Shown in pieces: positions 9,353 to 18,441 of a stretch of 64,000 bases of DNA. The DNA is from Leishmania donovani (lineage: Eukaryota; Euglenozoa; Kinetoplastea; Trypanosomatida; Trypanosomatidae). Positions within the stretch are counted from its first letter, which is position 1; each line of letters begins with the position of its first letter. The DNA is taken from assembly GCF_000227135.1 (NCBI RefSeq), contig NC_018255.1, forward strand, positions 1,093,804 through 1,157,803, written 5' to 3'. The notes under the pieces are model-generated. The model had not been told where the DNA came from, did not search any database, and saw nothing but the letters and a program-made list of their open reading frames with translations. A program made the translations under genes and the position numbers.

Positions 9353-12300
9353 CTACTCCAGCCGCAGACGCTGCAGGTGGAAGCGGAGGTCGCGCGTGAT
9401 GGCTTCGGCGTACTCGACTCGGCCGCGCGCCATCGTCTCCATCTGGATGAGCTCGCTCACCTTCACCTTCACGTTTGCGACGCGCATCAGCAGGTACTCA
9501 CGCAGCTGCACATCCATATAGGAGGCCTCACTCGTCAGCTTCAGGTGCCCGAAGAGGTAGTCGGACCACGCGGTGCTGGCGCCATAGAGCGCGTGCCCGT
9601 CCACCAGCAGCGTCCTTGCACCGGCCTGCGCCTCTCGCCAGATGCATCGGCGGCCGTCCCACTCGTTCGCCTTCAAGATGCACATCTGCCCCAGAGGTAG
9701 ATTCGAGGAGGCAGCGCTGTCGAGACGAGCGCCATCCCTGATGCAGAGCGCGGCCCAGTCCTGATACTTCCGTTCATGGTAAGAGCGAGAACCCTGTACC
9801 AGTACGTCGGCTAGCGCAGCAGCGCAGTCGCACACGAGACGAGTGCGGCACACCGCCTCACGCGAGAAAAGGCGCTCCGCTGGAGAGAGTGATGGCAACG
9901 GCATCGAGAGGTGTAGCCGTGCGCGTGCAGCGGCGAGGTGCGCCTCTTCGTCCCTTTCCCTCGCCTCCGCTGCCCATTGGGAAGCATGAAGGCTGTCGGA
10001 GAGTGCCTCGCAAAGGTCCGCCGTTACCCTCCTCTGCGCGCGCTGAAGGGCCGCTCGTCTGTCTGACTCGCTTCGCTCGAGTTGGAAGCAGCTAACGTGC
10101 CGGGCGGAAGTGTCACAGTGGCAGATGTGCTCCAGCTCCTGCGCTTCCTCCGCTATGATGATGGCGCGCTCACGCAGGCCCGCCTTGAACGACTCGCGCA
10201 TCTGCTCCAGTGCCTCTGCGTTGCGCGCCACATGGCGCTCTCGCACAGCAGTGTACTGGTCGTGATACACTGCGGCAGCTGCTTTGTCAAAAGCCGTGCA
10301 GTAGAGAGACGCGGCATCCTCTGGAAGGGCTGCTGCCGTTTCTGTGTCCGTTGATGCGCCGCTTCGCTCCGGGTGCGCCTGAGAAGACTGCTCTTGCGTC
10401 GATGCCAACACTTCGTGTGCCAGCTGGGTGCATCTATGCACTTGCGCCCACGCACCTTGCGCTGTAGAGGAAGGCGCGGCGGCAGTGTCGCTTGACTCAG
10501 TAGCGCCGTGACCCTCGAGCGAGTGCGCTGCTACGGAGGTGGGCATCGCTGCTGCCATCGTCTGCGCCTCACGTTTGACCTCCCTGTTGACCGCTTCGCA
10601 ACGGTTCAGGGGCGAATCCGCCTGGGAGGGGGAAGGGAGCGCCGCCGCGACCGTAGCGCGCAGGACATGGTACTCATACGTCTCTTGGTGAGCGATGCGT
10701 AGCTGTGACCTGCGCTCCTCCTGCGCGAGCGCCACTTGCCCAGCTTGCAGCTTCAACACCGCCAGCGGACCACGATGCAAAATGGCGCGAAACACAGCAG
10801 CGTGATGACGGTATTCCGCTTCTTTACCCTCGACGCACTGCCGGTACGATGTTTCTGCACGCTCCACTGCCGCAACGGCCAGTCGGTGCGCTTCCGAGTA
10901 CAGCGCCCAGCGACGGTGGCGCCAGCTGTCATAGGGCAGCGGATATCGGTTGCACGCACATATAGGCCGCAGCGATGCCTGCATCATAGCCGCCACCGCC
11001 GCATTTTGGATGGGCCGACTTGCTAGCGCCGCACGGGCCTCCTGCACAACCGTATAGGTGTACAGGTCCATCTGTGTTCTGTACCGGCGAAAACTCGTGG
11101 CAGCGGCCACCAGCGCCACCAGCGCAGCGCTGACGTCATCGGCAGCGCTCGTGTCACCGTCCTTCTCCCCTGAAAGGGTGCGCTGTAGGCTACGCAGATG
11201 CTGCCTGCACCGTTCCACGTAGTTGCGTCTGCGCAACTTCGCGAGACTGCTTGTCAGGGCGGTCCGGCGGTGGCGGGACCACGGCGCGACGCGCTGCATG
11301 CGCCACCACTGCTGCACCGTCACCAGCGCCCGCATGCACACGGGCGAGCGCACATAGTAGCTCCACAGAGCAAAAGACTGCCATGCACTGGGCAACTCGA
11401 CGTAGCGGAGCTGCGCCGCCCCCTGCCACCAGTCCAGCAGGAGGCGCTCTTTGGCCTCGTCGTAAACGAGGGCCTGGCGGTCGTACATTTCGCGTATTTT
11501 GGCCTCGCAAGGTGGCTCGTGGTCAGCAGGCAGCGAGGGCGACGGCAGCACCTTGGGCGCAGGCGGTGCAGACGCCGGCGCGCGAATTCCTTCGGCAATG
11601 CTGAAAAGATCGTCGACAGCAGGCTTGAAGACAGGCACTGCTCTGTACGAACGCGCCGCCAGCTTCAGCTCCAGCGCGCGCACGTGCTTGGCGGCGCGCT
11701 GCACCGCCTCGGCGTCCCGTTGTTGCCACTCTAGCTCACGCACGGCCTCCTGTAGCTGCCAGGTGTGCTGGGCGGCGTAGAGCATTTGGAGGCCGTCCTG
11801 TGCTGCCGCCTCGACGGCGCGTCTGTCACTTGCCTCTTCGCGCTCCACGAGATCTGCCCAGCGGTGGGGCAGGACGTTCCATACTGGCGCCGCCAGAGCC
11901 TCATGCAACGCCTCCAGCCGGAGCACCTTGTCCTCGATGTGCTGCTGACGCTGACGTTCCCTCTGATGCTGCCACCAAAGATCGTCGCGCTCCTCAGCCT
12001 CGGTGCAGCGCATCCTTGCCCGTGCACGGGCCTCATCGTGGACGATTGCGGTGAGCTGGTCAAGCCACAGAGCGCGTTGGAGCTTGGCCTGAAATACAGC
12101 CGCCGTGTTACCGCCGTCAAACCTCTGCGTTGACGCCGGCACTGCCTTGCCGGGCGTGTGCGCTGAAGAAGCGGTGACGATGCACATGTGCTCTACCGAG
12201 GGGGTCGTACGCGGCGGAAAGGACATCAAGGATGACGCGGCTGGACCGTGATAACGTGCTGCATTCGCCGCAGCCACCTTACACACGGCGTCAGAGACTG

Positions 12301-12385
12301 GGGCTGCAGCTAAGGCGGTCGACGCTGGTGCTGCCGTCTTGGCGCTGGCCGACTGCCGCAGCTGGAGAAGGCGTGGAGAGTTCAT
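9353..12385 (-). CDS. Large coiled-coil hypothetical protein, 1010 aa
   Basis: From the ATG at 12385 (MNSPRLLQLRQSA). Another ATG lies 72 nt upstream, but a pyrimidine tract ends in an AG at 12404, favouring the inner start. The protein is Ala/Arg/Glu-rich and mostly helical. Residues about 120-300 contain WQHQRERQRQQHIEDKVLRL and similar coiled coil, and later segments are also charged helices (REVKREAQTMAAAM, and EECRR-like stretches near the C-terminus). A Trp/Arg-rich patch (VQQWWRMQRVAPWSRHRR) near residue 365 has the look of an IQ-type calmodulin-binding helix. The first 35 residues are Ser/Ala/Arg-rich without acidic residues and could be a mitochondrial presequence, but this is weak. 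I do not recognise the family. A cytoskeletal or flagellar role is possible but unsupported. Confidence 0.85.
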   Translation of the reverse strand: MNSPRLLQLRQSASAKTAAPASTALAAAPVSDAVCKVAAANAARYHGPAASSLMSFPPRTTPSVEHMCIVTASSAHTPGKAVPASTQRFDGGNTAAVFQAKLQRALWLDQLTAIVHDEARARARMRCTEAEERDDLWWQHQRERQRQQHIEDKVLRLEALHEALAAPVWNVLPHRWADLVEREEASDRRAVEAAAQDGLQMLYAAQHTWQLQEAVRELEWQQRDAEAVQRAAKHVRALELKLAARSYRAVPVFKPAVDDLFSIAEGIRAPASAPPAPKVLPSPSLPADHEPPCEAKIREMYDRQALVYDEAKERLLLDWWQGAAQLRYVELPSAWQSFALWSYYVRSPVCMRALVTVQQWWRMQRVAPWSRHRRTALTSSLAKLRRRNYVERCRQHLRSLQRTLSGEKDGDTSAADDVSAALVALVAAATSFRRYRTQMDLYTYTVVQEARAALASRPIQNAAVAAMMQASLRPICACNRYPLPYDSWRHRRWALYSEAHRLAVAAVERAETSYRQCVEGKEAEYRHHAAVFRAILHRGPLAVLKLQAGQVALAQEERRSQLRIAHQETYEYHVLRATVAAALPSPSQADSPLNRCEAVNREVKREAQTMAAAMPTSVAAHSLEGHGATESSDTAAAPSSTAQGAWAQVHRCTQLAHEVLASTQEQSSQAHPERSGASTDTETAAALPEDAASLYCTAFDKAAAAVYHDQYTAVRERHVARNAEALEQMRESFKAGLRERAIIIAEEAQELEHICHCDTSARHVSCFQLERSESDRRAALQRAQRRVTADLCEALSDSLHASQWAAEARERDEEAHLAAARARLHLSMPLPSLSPAERLFSREAVCRTRLVCDCAAALADVLVQGSRSYHERKYQDWAALCIRDGARLDSAASSNLPLGQMCILKANEWDGRRCIWREAQAGARTLLVDGHALYGASTAWSDYLFGHLKLTSEASYMDVQLREYLLMRVANVKVKVSELIQMETMARGRVEYAEAITRDLRFHLQRLRLE

Positions 12386-12403
12386 GAATCGAGTGCGGAC
12401 AGA

Positions 12404-12438
12404 CTGCAGACAAGGCCGTGGAGAGAGGGGAGGAGGGG
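12404..12438 (-). promoter_or_regulatory. Polypyrimidine tract and predicted spliced-leader acceptor
   Basis: Minus-strand 12438-12416 is CCCTCCTCCCCTCTCTCC-like. The AG at 12405-12404 leaves an 18-nt leader before the ATG at 12385, and it would remove the alternative ATG at 12457. Confidence 0.55.
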
Positions 12439-12853
12439 TGTTGCTTGAGTATATCATGCACGTGTGTGTGATCGGGGAAGCGGAGGCGGTAGCAGAGGCT
12501 GCGATGGGTGGCAGACGATAAGGCGTATATCAGTTGTTATGCTCACAGCTGGACTCGGCGCAGTGGAGGGCTGAGCCGCTTCCCGGCGAGGCGATGAAAA
12601 AGGGGTGGAACGCTTGCGGATACCCGACGCACGACAAGCGCTGCTTGAGTGCCCTGTAGGGGGGGGGTGGATGGTGTGGCCCCCCCATGAGTGAGTAAAG
12701 CACCCTCACACGTGTAGTGCACCAGACCTGGAGAAGAGAGAAAGCGCACCCATACACAAACCTATGGAGGACGGCATCCCCCGCGAGCCGTGGCGACGCG
12801 AGCAGAGCGATAGCTTGCAGGTGAGTGCGGAAGGGGAGGCGATGACGGCGCCC
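12439..12853. other. Spacer without a recognised gene
   Basis: About 410 bp between the RING gene's stop and the next gene's splice tract. It carries G/C homopolymers near 12659-12666 and 12679-12685. No gene seen. Confidence 0.5.
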
Positions 12854-14326
12854 TCAAAACTGCAAGCTGGGCTGCCATAGCCGGTCTTCGCGGCGAGGGA
12901 GGAGACGGAGATGATGCTGCGTGACTGCTGATGCTGGCGCTTTCGACCCCGCAGCGGGCGACGACGAGGTGGTGGCGGGCCGCACGTAGCAGGGTATGAG
13001 GTACGGTGCCTCGTACGCGCTTTCATCAGCGTAGGTGCCGTCGTCGGCCATCGGCGCCACGTCTAACCCCATGCTTCCGTCCCTGTCACCAGCGTCAGAC
13101 CCGGTGTTCTCGTCCACGTCGAGCACCGTCACGTCCGCAGGAGAGGCGCTGTTGTCGGCATCGCTCTCATCACCAGAGAGCACCTCCACCACATCCGGTG
13201 AGGCCTCATCATCCACATCAATCGCAGCGTCACCGCGGTGGCGCTTGCGGCTTGGAGCAGCAGCGGCTTCAGGGCCACTGGCGACGCCGCTGCTACTGGA
13301 CGCACCTGGCTCCTGAATGCGCGGTGCCCCTTCGCTGGCATGCAAGGGGGCTCTCCGCAGAGTTTCCGACGGCACGGGTGTGGAGTGTCGCGCTGCGTCG
13401 GCAGTGTTGCGACGCGCGTGAGCCTCCCTCTGCGCGATGGTTTCGCCACGGGCGCACAGCGCCTTCATGGAGCGATAGTGCATGCGTAAAGAGTTCAGCC
13501 TCTTGGTGCGCCGCTCCATCATCTGCCGCTCTTTGCGCAGTTCGGCCTGCGTGCGCAGCAGCTGCGGTGTGGCCTGCGCCATATAGAGCTCAAGCTCCGT
13601 CATGCCCATGCGCTCCATGGCAAGAGAAGTGGCGGTGCTCGAGACCACGGCGCTCAACAATTCGACGCCCGCCTTGCCGTCGACGAGGCCGCCGCTGTGC
13701 GTTAGGCCGGGAAAGCAGCGCTCCTCCCTCTCCACCTCCGCGAGGCACCTTGCGCGCTGCTCGTGCAGGTTCGCGCACGCATGAGTCAGCTCCGTAACGC
13801 GTCGGCGCTGGTCGAAGAGGCTGCGCAGGCGGTGCAACACTTGCTTCTGGGCCGCGTGCACACACCTGTACTCGGCCTCGGCGATCGCTGAGGCTCCCGC
13901 GGTGACCTGAGACGGTGTCGGCACTGTGGCCGTTGAGTCGGCCCCTACATCGTCGTTTGTGCTGCGCAAGTACAGCGGAATAATGCGCGTGATCTGCGTG
14001 AAGCACGCCGGGCAGACGCAGCAGCCGTGTGTGCGACTTGCCCAGGTGCTGCTATTGCGACTACTGAGCGCCACGCCGATCTTGGCCGCACCGTCCCCGC
14101 TCACACGGCTGCCCTCCTCTTCGAGAGGGAGATCGGTGCTATCCATACCCATCAAGACCTTGCCGCGGCGCCGAATGAATTCGACGCATCCCATGTGCAG
14201 AACATGCTGACACGGCAGAAGGAGACCTCCGCGCTGCGAGCCTTCCGTGCCTACCACCACACCACACTCGCAGCAGTCGCACGCGCTACTACGAGGGGTG
14301 AAGGAGGGGGAGAAGACGGAGGCCAT
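12854..14326 (-). CDS. RING-H2-type zinc finger protein with coiled coil and SIM-like motifs
   Basis: 490 residues from the ATG at 14326. The N-terminal zinc ligands can be read as C18-x2-C21, C39-x-H41-x2-H44-x2-C47 (PCQHVLHMGC), then C105-x2-C108 (CPAC). This is a RING with an unusually long, about 57-residue, insertion before the last Cys pair, suggesting an E3 ubiquitin ligase. Residues about 150-280 are coiled coil (LFDQRRRVTELTHACANLHE; AELRKERQMMERRTKRL). RING followed by coiled coil recalls TRAIP-like ligases. The C-terminal third is disordered and contains hydrophobic cores beside acidic runs, PDVVEVLSGDESDAD (about residues 373-387), preceded by IDVDDE and followed by TVLDVDE, which look like SUMO-interacting motifs. 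Just before them is a basic KRHR stretch, a possible nuclear signal. Ligase activity and SUMO binding are inferences. Confidence 0.8.
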   Translation of the reverse strand: MASVFSPSFTPRSSACDCCECGVVVGTEGSQRGGLLLPCQHVLHMGCVEFIRRRGKVLMGMDSTDLPLEEEGSRVSGDGAAKIGVALSSRNSSTWASRTHGCCVCPACFTQITRIIPLYLRSTNDDVGADSTATVPTPSQVTAGASAIAEAEYRCVHAAQKQVLHRLRSLFDQRRRVTELTHACANLHEQRARCLAEVEREERCFPGLTHSGGLVDGKAGVELLSAVVSSTATSLAMERMGMTELELYMAQATPQLLRTQAELRKERQMMERRTKRLNSLRMHYRSMKALCARGETIAQREAHARRNTADAARHSTPVPSETLRRAPLHASEGAPRIQEPGASSSSGVASGPEAAAAPSRKRHRGDAAIDVDDEASPDVVEVLSGDESDADNSASPADVTVLDVDENTGSDAGDRDGSMGLDVAPMADDGTYADESAYEAPYLIPCYVRPATTSSSPAAGSKAPASAVTQHHLRLLPRREDRLWQPSLQF

Positions 14327-14365
14327 TGTGCAAAGACTACGCGCACGCGCTCACCCTAATGGCTC

Positions 14366-14400
14366 CTCATGAACACAGAGACAAACACAGAGGGGAGGGC
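14366..14400 (-). promoter_or_regulatory. Polypyrimidine tract and predicted spliced-leader acceptor for the RING gene
   Basis: Minus-strand CCCTCCCCTCTGTG followed by TTTGTCTCTG is ended by an AG at about 14367-14366. This gives a 5' UTR near 40 nt. Two further AGs lie just downstream and could be alternatives. Confidence 0.45.
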
Positions 14401-15138
14401 AAACACGTGCATGCATGAACGACGACTTGCGTGTGTGAAATGTTTGTATGCGTGAGGTGAGAAAAGGGAGCAAGACACCTGACACACACGCACACACAGT
14501 GGGCCCGTGCAGCATGCGAGGAGGAGGAATGGGGATAATACAGGGTGGCGATGCAGAGAGGAGGACACGTAGGGGGAGGGCGACCCATATTGCAAGCAAG
14601 CAGCACATACATGGCACCGGCCTCGCTTCCCTCGCTCAACCGCACCACCCCCACTCGCAGTGGGAGCGTGTGAGTGGGCACAGAAGAGCATCGAGCCGGC
14701 CGCAGGAGCCCCATTTGGTGAGAGCACCCCACAAGCTGCGCTCGTCATCATGTGGGCAGTCCCGAGGGCAAGAGACACGCGCACATGCACGAGTATGCCA
14801 AGGGCACGCCAGCATGCGTGTGTAGCAGCACATGCGGACATGCCTACAAACACCGTCTCTACTCAACACAGCCGCCAGCGCTTCCGTGCGGGGGGCCATC
14901 AACGCCGATGCCCCCGAATACGAAGAAAGAGAAGGCGAAGAACAGGGTAGCTCACTTTATCTATTTCGATCCCGGCGGCGTCCGCAGCAGTGCTGCAGCA
15001 CGTGAGCGGCATACGCGCACGCAGCACGAGAAAGGAAAACAACACAGAGACGCGTTTCATATTTGTACATCCGTGACGCACGTGAGAGGAACAGAGAGAG
15101 AGGAATGTGCGCCCATGCCTCTCCTCCGAGCTCCCGGA
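14401..15138. other. Spacer without a recognised gene
   Basis: About 740 bp beyond the stop of the F-box-like gene, likely its 3' UTR. Open frames here are low complexity (His/Cys/Thr from CA/TG runs) on both strands. No gene seen. Confidence 0.5.
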
Positions 15139-16530
15139 CTACCCCTTGCCGCGCCGCTTCTTCGTGGCCTCGCTCGCTGTGCCGGCAGACACAGTGTCAC
15201 ATACATTGAAGTGGACGAGTGCGGGGGCCATGTCCAGCATTGCCTGGTACACCTCAGCTGCTACCTCCGGCCTCTCTTGCACGTCCACGATGGTCATTGT
15301 CGTCAGCGCAGGATAGATGCACACTTCGCCCGACTCGATGCCAGTAGCGGCACCAGTGCCGGCCTTGCACGATGCACCGCTGTTGCGAGTTTCTGGAGAC
15401 AGCTCCGAGGCCGTACCCGAAGCAATGGCAGCGGCAGGCGATGACAGTGGTAACGTGTGACCGCCTACAGCGTCAGACCACTCACATGTGCGCTCGTTGC
15501 ACCGCATGTTAACTAGCAGCTCTGCCACACCTGCATAGATGATGCCGCTGGCGGGCATGAGGATTCGTTTGAGAGAGGCCGCCTGTATCGGGACCCACAG
15601 ATTCAGCTTCCAGCCTCGACCCTCCTCACACATCAACGTGAAATAGTCCGCCGGCAGCTCCAGCGAAGACGGAGAGATGCCGCTGGCGGTGGTGTCGGAT
15701 GTAGGCTCAGGGGGGCAGTAGCGGCTACCCACAACGAGCGAAGATAGGTTGACGAGGCGGCGCCACCACCCCGGCGCCCAGTAGCGCATGAGCTCGGCAT
15801 CCATCTTGAGCGTGCACAGGGTGCCGGCAGCAGCCAGGTGCAGGTCACTCAGCAGGTAGTGGAGCGCCTGGGAGTGATGAGCTTCTGTGAATTGCACGTG
15901 GCGCACATCAAGCTCGGTGAGGTACGGCAGCTGCGAGATGAGCTGCAGCAACCACGGCGCCGGCAGGGTAAGACCGGCAACGGGGGTGCCGTCGTCGCAC
16001 TCGCGCTTCACGGCGTTGAGGCCGTCCTCGTGCAGCACCAGCGTCCGCACCTGCGCGCCTCTTGTCGCAGCGAAGGTGATTAGAGCTCTGCGCACAGTCT
16101 CTCGCGAGAGGGCAGACGCGACGACCATCGCTGGAATCACCACAGCTACTTCAAGGTCCATCACATGAAACAGCGCGCGGCGCACCGAGCGGCACGTCTG
16201 GGCGAACGCTGCCGAATTCCGGCTAACGGGGCCGAGGAACTGCAGCACGAGCTCGATCGCTGCGTCTCCTACGGCTACCACGTCGTTGCGTGGGGAGGGT
16301 CGCGGCAACTTTGCTTGCAGCTCTGTGCGCAGCAGTGCGTGCGTGTCTGGCTTCTGCTGAGCGCGACACAGCGCGTCGAAGGAGGCGAAGCGGGTCACGC
16401 AGCTCTTGCGCCGGCCGGCGGCACTGCCGGTGAGAGTGACAAGAGGCGACGCAGACATCACGGGCGCAGTGGCCGACTGCACAGCAGCCACCGCGCGGCT
16501 CACACGCTGCCGGGTAGTCTTCACCTCCAT
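15139..16530 (-). CDS. F-box-like / leucine-rich hypothetical protein, 463 aa
   Basis: Starts MEVKTTRQRVSRA at the ATG at 16530; the frame extends upstream only to non-ATG codons. Residues 88-122 (GDAAIELVLQFLGPVSRNS, then AFAQTCRSVRRAL) have the spacing of an F-box: a helix with LxxLxFL, then a Cys/Arg helix. What follows has LRR-like strands (LTELDVRHVQF; GTLCTLKMDAEL; LVNLSSLVVGSRY; ALTTMTIVDVQ). This arrangement suggests an SCF-type substrate adaptor. The C-terminal end is basic (KKRRGKG). The match is by pattern only, and the F-box is degenerate, so ligase-adaptor function is tentative. Confidence 0.75.
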   Translation of the reverse strand: MEVKTTRQRVSRAVAAVQSATAPVMSASPLVTLTGSAAGRRKSCVTRFASFDALCRAQQKPDTHALLRTELQAKLPRPSPRNDVVAVGDAAIELVLQFLGPVSRNSAAFAQTCRSVRRALFHVMDLEVAVVIPAMVVASALSRETVRRALITFAATRGAQVRTLVLHEDGLNAVKRECDDGTPVAGLTLPAPWLLQLISQLPYLTELDVRHVQFTEAHHSQALHYLLSDLHLAAAGTLCTLKMDAELMRYWAPGWWRRLVNLSSLVVGSRYCPPEPTSDTTASGISPSSLELPADYFTLMCEEGRGWKLNLWVPIQAASLKRILMPASGIIYAGVAELLVNMRCNERTCEWSDAVGGHTLPLSSPAAAIASGTASELSPETRNSGASCKAGTGAATGIESGEVCIYPALTTMTIVDVQERPEVAAEVYQAMLDMAPALVHFNVCDTVSAGTASEATKKRRGKG

Positions 16531-17536
16531 TGCTCCGTCGTAGGTGTACAACAAGATAGGCCTTGGCGGGCACCTCTGCGCGGGCCGAGCTGCGCAAACA
16601 CACCATGCACCCGCCGTACGGTGCAAGCTGGCTGTGGCTGTGGGAATGTGTCGGCGCAGTGTGTCACGGCGCTAAAGAAGCCGCACCAAGGCACGACAGA
16701 GGGGCGGGAACAAAATGGCATGCAGCGATGTGCATCGCAGAAGACGTGTGCGTGCGTGTGCGTTCGTATGTGTGAGATGGAAAGCGAGTAACAGTACATT
16801 TCGATGCAGAAGACAACACGCCCACAGCGACTGCGGCAGTGTGAGCATAGACACGTACAGTGTGCCTTGGGTGCGATGAGCCGGCCTGGTACGGCACCAA
16901 CATCCAACAGGTGCACGCATACACACAACAGCACTGCACTCTCGTCTCTCGGTGCGTATACTGCAGTCTTCAGCACGCTAGAGATGCTTCATTGTCTGCC
17001 AGCCACACAAGACGCGGAGCACGCGCATTGGTAGCTCCGTGGGAGCCTCAAAATATCGACTATGTTGCTGCACAACAAGCCTCCCCCCTGCCATCGCACT
17101 TGCCCAAAGGAAGGGGTCGTTCTCCTCATGGGTGTGTAGCGAGGCGCTCGCAGCTGCCACTCATGTCTCTGTGCTGCCCATGACGCGGGTTCTGTTGTCT
17201 ATACATGTCTCATCACGGAGTTCGCTGGCAAATGACAGATGAACGAATGGAGGGCAGAGCGGGGAGGGGGGGGGCGGGAGCTCGAGAGAGGACGTGGGCG
17301 GTGCGGCACCGCTAGCGTGAGTATCCCGGTGCCTTTGTCCGTCGTGCACGGCTTACGAGTGATGTGGATCACAGGCCCCCCCCCTTTGCCTTCCCACGCC
17401 CGCATATGCCCCGTCCCCTCGCTTCCCATAACCTCCCCCCCCTCTGCCCCGACCACCCCACCCTCACACTCTCGCTCGGTAGAGGAGGGCACTTTTACCT
17501 CTTCACGTGCTCATTCTCTGCCATGTAGCACAGGGG
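16531..17536. other. 1-kb spacer upstream of the F-box-like gene
   Basis: Should hold the splice acceptor and 5' UTR of the F-box-like gene. It includes C/G homopolymer patches around 17264-17274 and 17383-17392. No gene or RNA recognised. Confidence 0.5.
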
Positions 17537-18081
17537 TCAAACTCAGCTTGACCCGGCATATCCAGAGGTGCGAAGCTACCGTAGGCACGCATTACAGCAA
17601 TGCCGACTCAGTCCTCGAGAAAGGCCCCTGACTCAAACGCTAACCAAGCCCTGCACTGCACGTCACCTCACGACCTCTCCCATTGTGCCGGTCGCCACCT
17701 GGTGCATCCCCCCTCATGGTGTCCCAGGCTTACCCCGCCAGGAGGCAGTGAGGGCCCGGCGGACTACGTTCCAGTCATTCGGGCACTTTGCCTATCATAT
17801 GGACGGCACAAGCGTGTTCACAGTCGCAGGTCGCCCCACAATGCAACGCCATCCAGAACCTCACCGCCGACATCAGTGGCGATACATCGCTCTGACCTCC
17901 CCCCAAGTCGTAGGTGCCTAGCCTTGTCACCACCAGAGGCTTGCTCGGCATCGGCATTGGATAGGTGGGAGCGGCGTCGCCTCTGCCCTGAGATAGGGTA
18001 GGGGGTGTGCAATACCCTGAGGTGCCACGCTGAGGTGTCCCCCTCCCCCACCACTGTCATGAGGGGAGGGGGTCCGACACT
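17537..18081. mobile_element. SIDER-like degenerate retroposon, copy 1
   Basis: The core 17581-18081 (501 bp) matches 55397-55897 without gaps, with only two substitutions (at 17846 and 17848). A diverged outer arm, TCAAACTCAGCTTGACCCGG at 17537-17556, is shared with 55341-55360, making the element about 545 bp. Both copies have the same orientation. The length, the position in a spacer next to a 3' UTR and the lack of coding capacity fit Leishmania SIDER elements (non-autonomous relics of ingi/L1Tc-type retroposons, of which SIDER2 is implicated in mRNA decay). I assign the family from size, location and recollection, not from a search. No target-site duplication or A-tail was evident. It begins about 360 nt beyond the MDH stop codon, so it is probably in the MDH 3' UTR. 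Open frames of up to 133 codons within it are the same in both copies and are not regarded as genes. Confidence 0.7.
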
Positions 18082-18441
18082 GGAAGGAAAGCGACAAAAA
18101 GCGCGTGTAAAAGCACAAGAAAGAGCAAAGATGAGAAAAACAGTGGAGAACGCACACACGCACACACACGCACGGACGTGTTTGCGTGCTGTGCTCTCTG
18201 CGCGAGCGGGTGCGTCGTCCCGATGCAGCAGTGTATAAAGATTGCTGACGCGATGCGCAGAGAATGGGCGCAGAAGTTTGACTTCGATGTCGCCCTTCTC
18301 GCCATTTTTCCCCTCCCCCTCCCGCTCCCCTTCCCACACTCGCAGATATACAGGAGGACAAGGGCGGCGGCACCGCGAGCGCTACTGAACTGCAAGAGGG
18401 TCAGCACACGACCTCTTGACATGAGTGCAACGATGTCTGGC
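18082..18441. other. Proximal 3' UTR region of the malate dehydrogenase gene
   Basis: 360 bp between the MDH stop codon and the repeat element. It includes a purine-rich + strand and a short CA/CG tract at 18153-18174. No gene seen. Confidence 0.5.

Noticed and set aside
17600..18001. 133-codon plus-strand frame in the repeat, also present at 55416-55817
   Set aside because: It is identical in both copies only because the repeat core is nearly identical. It is opposite to the gene cluster and has no recognisable domain.
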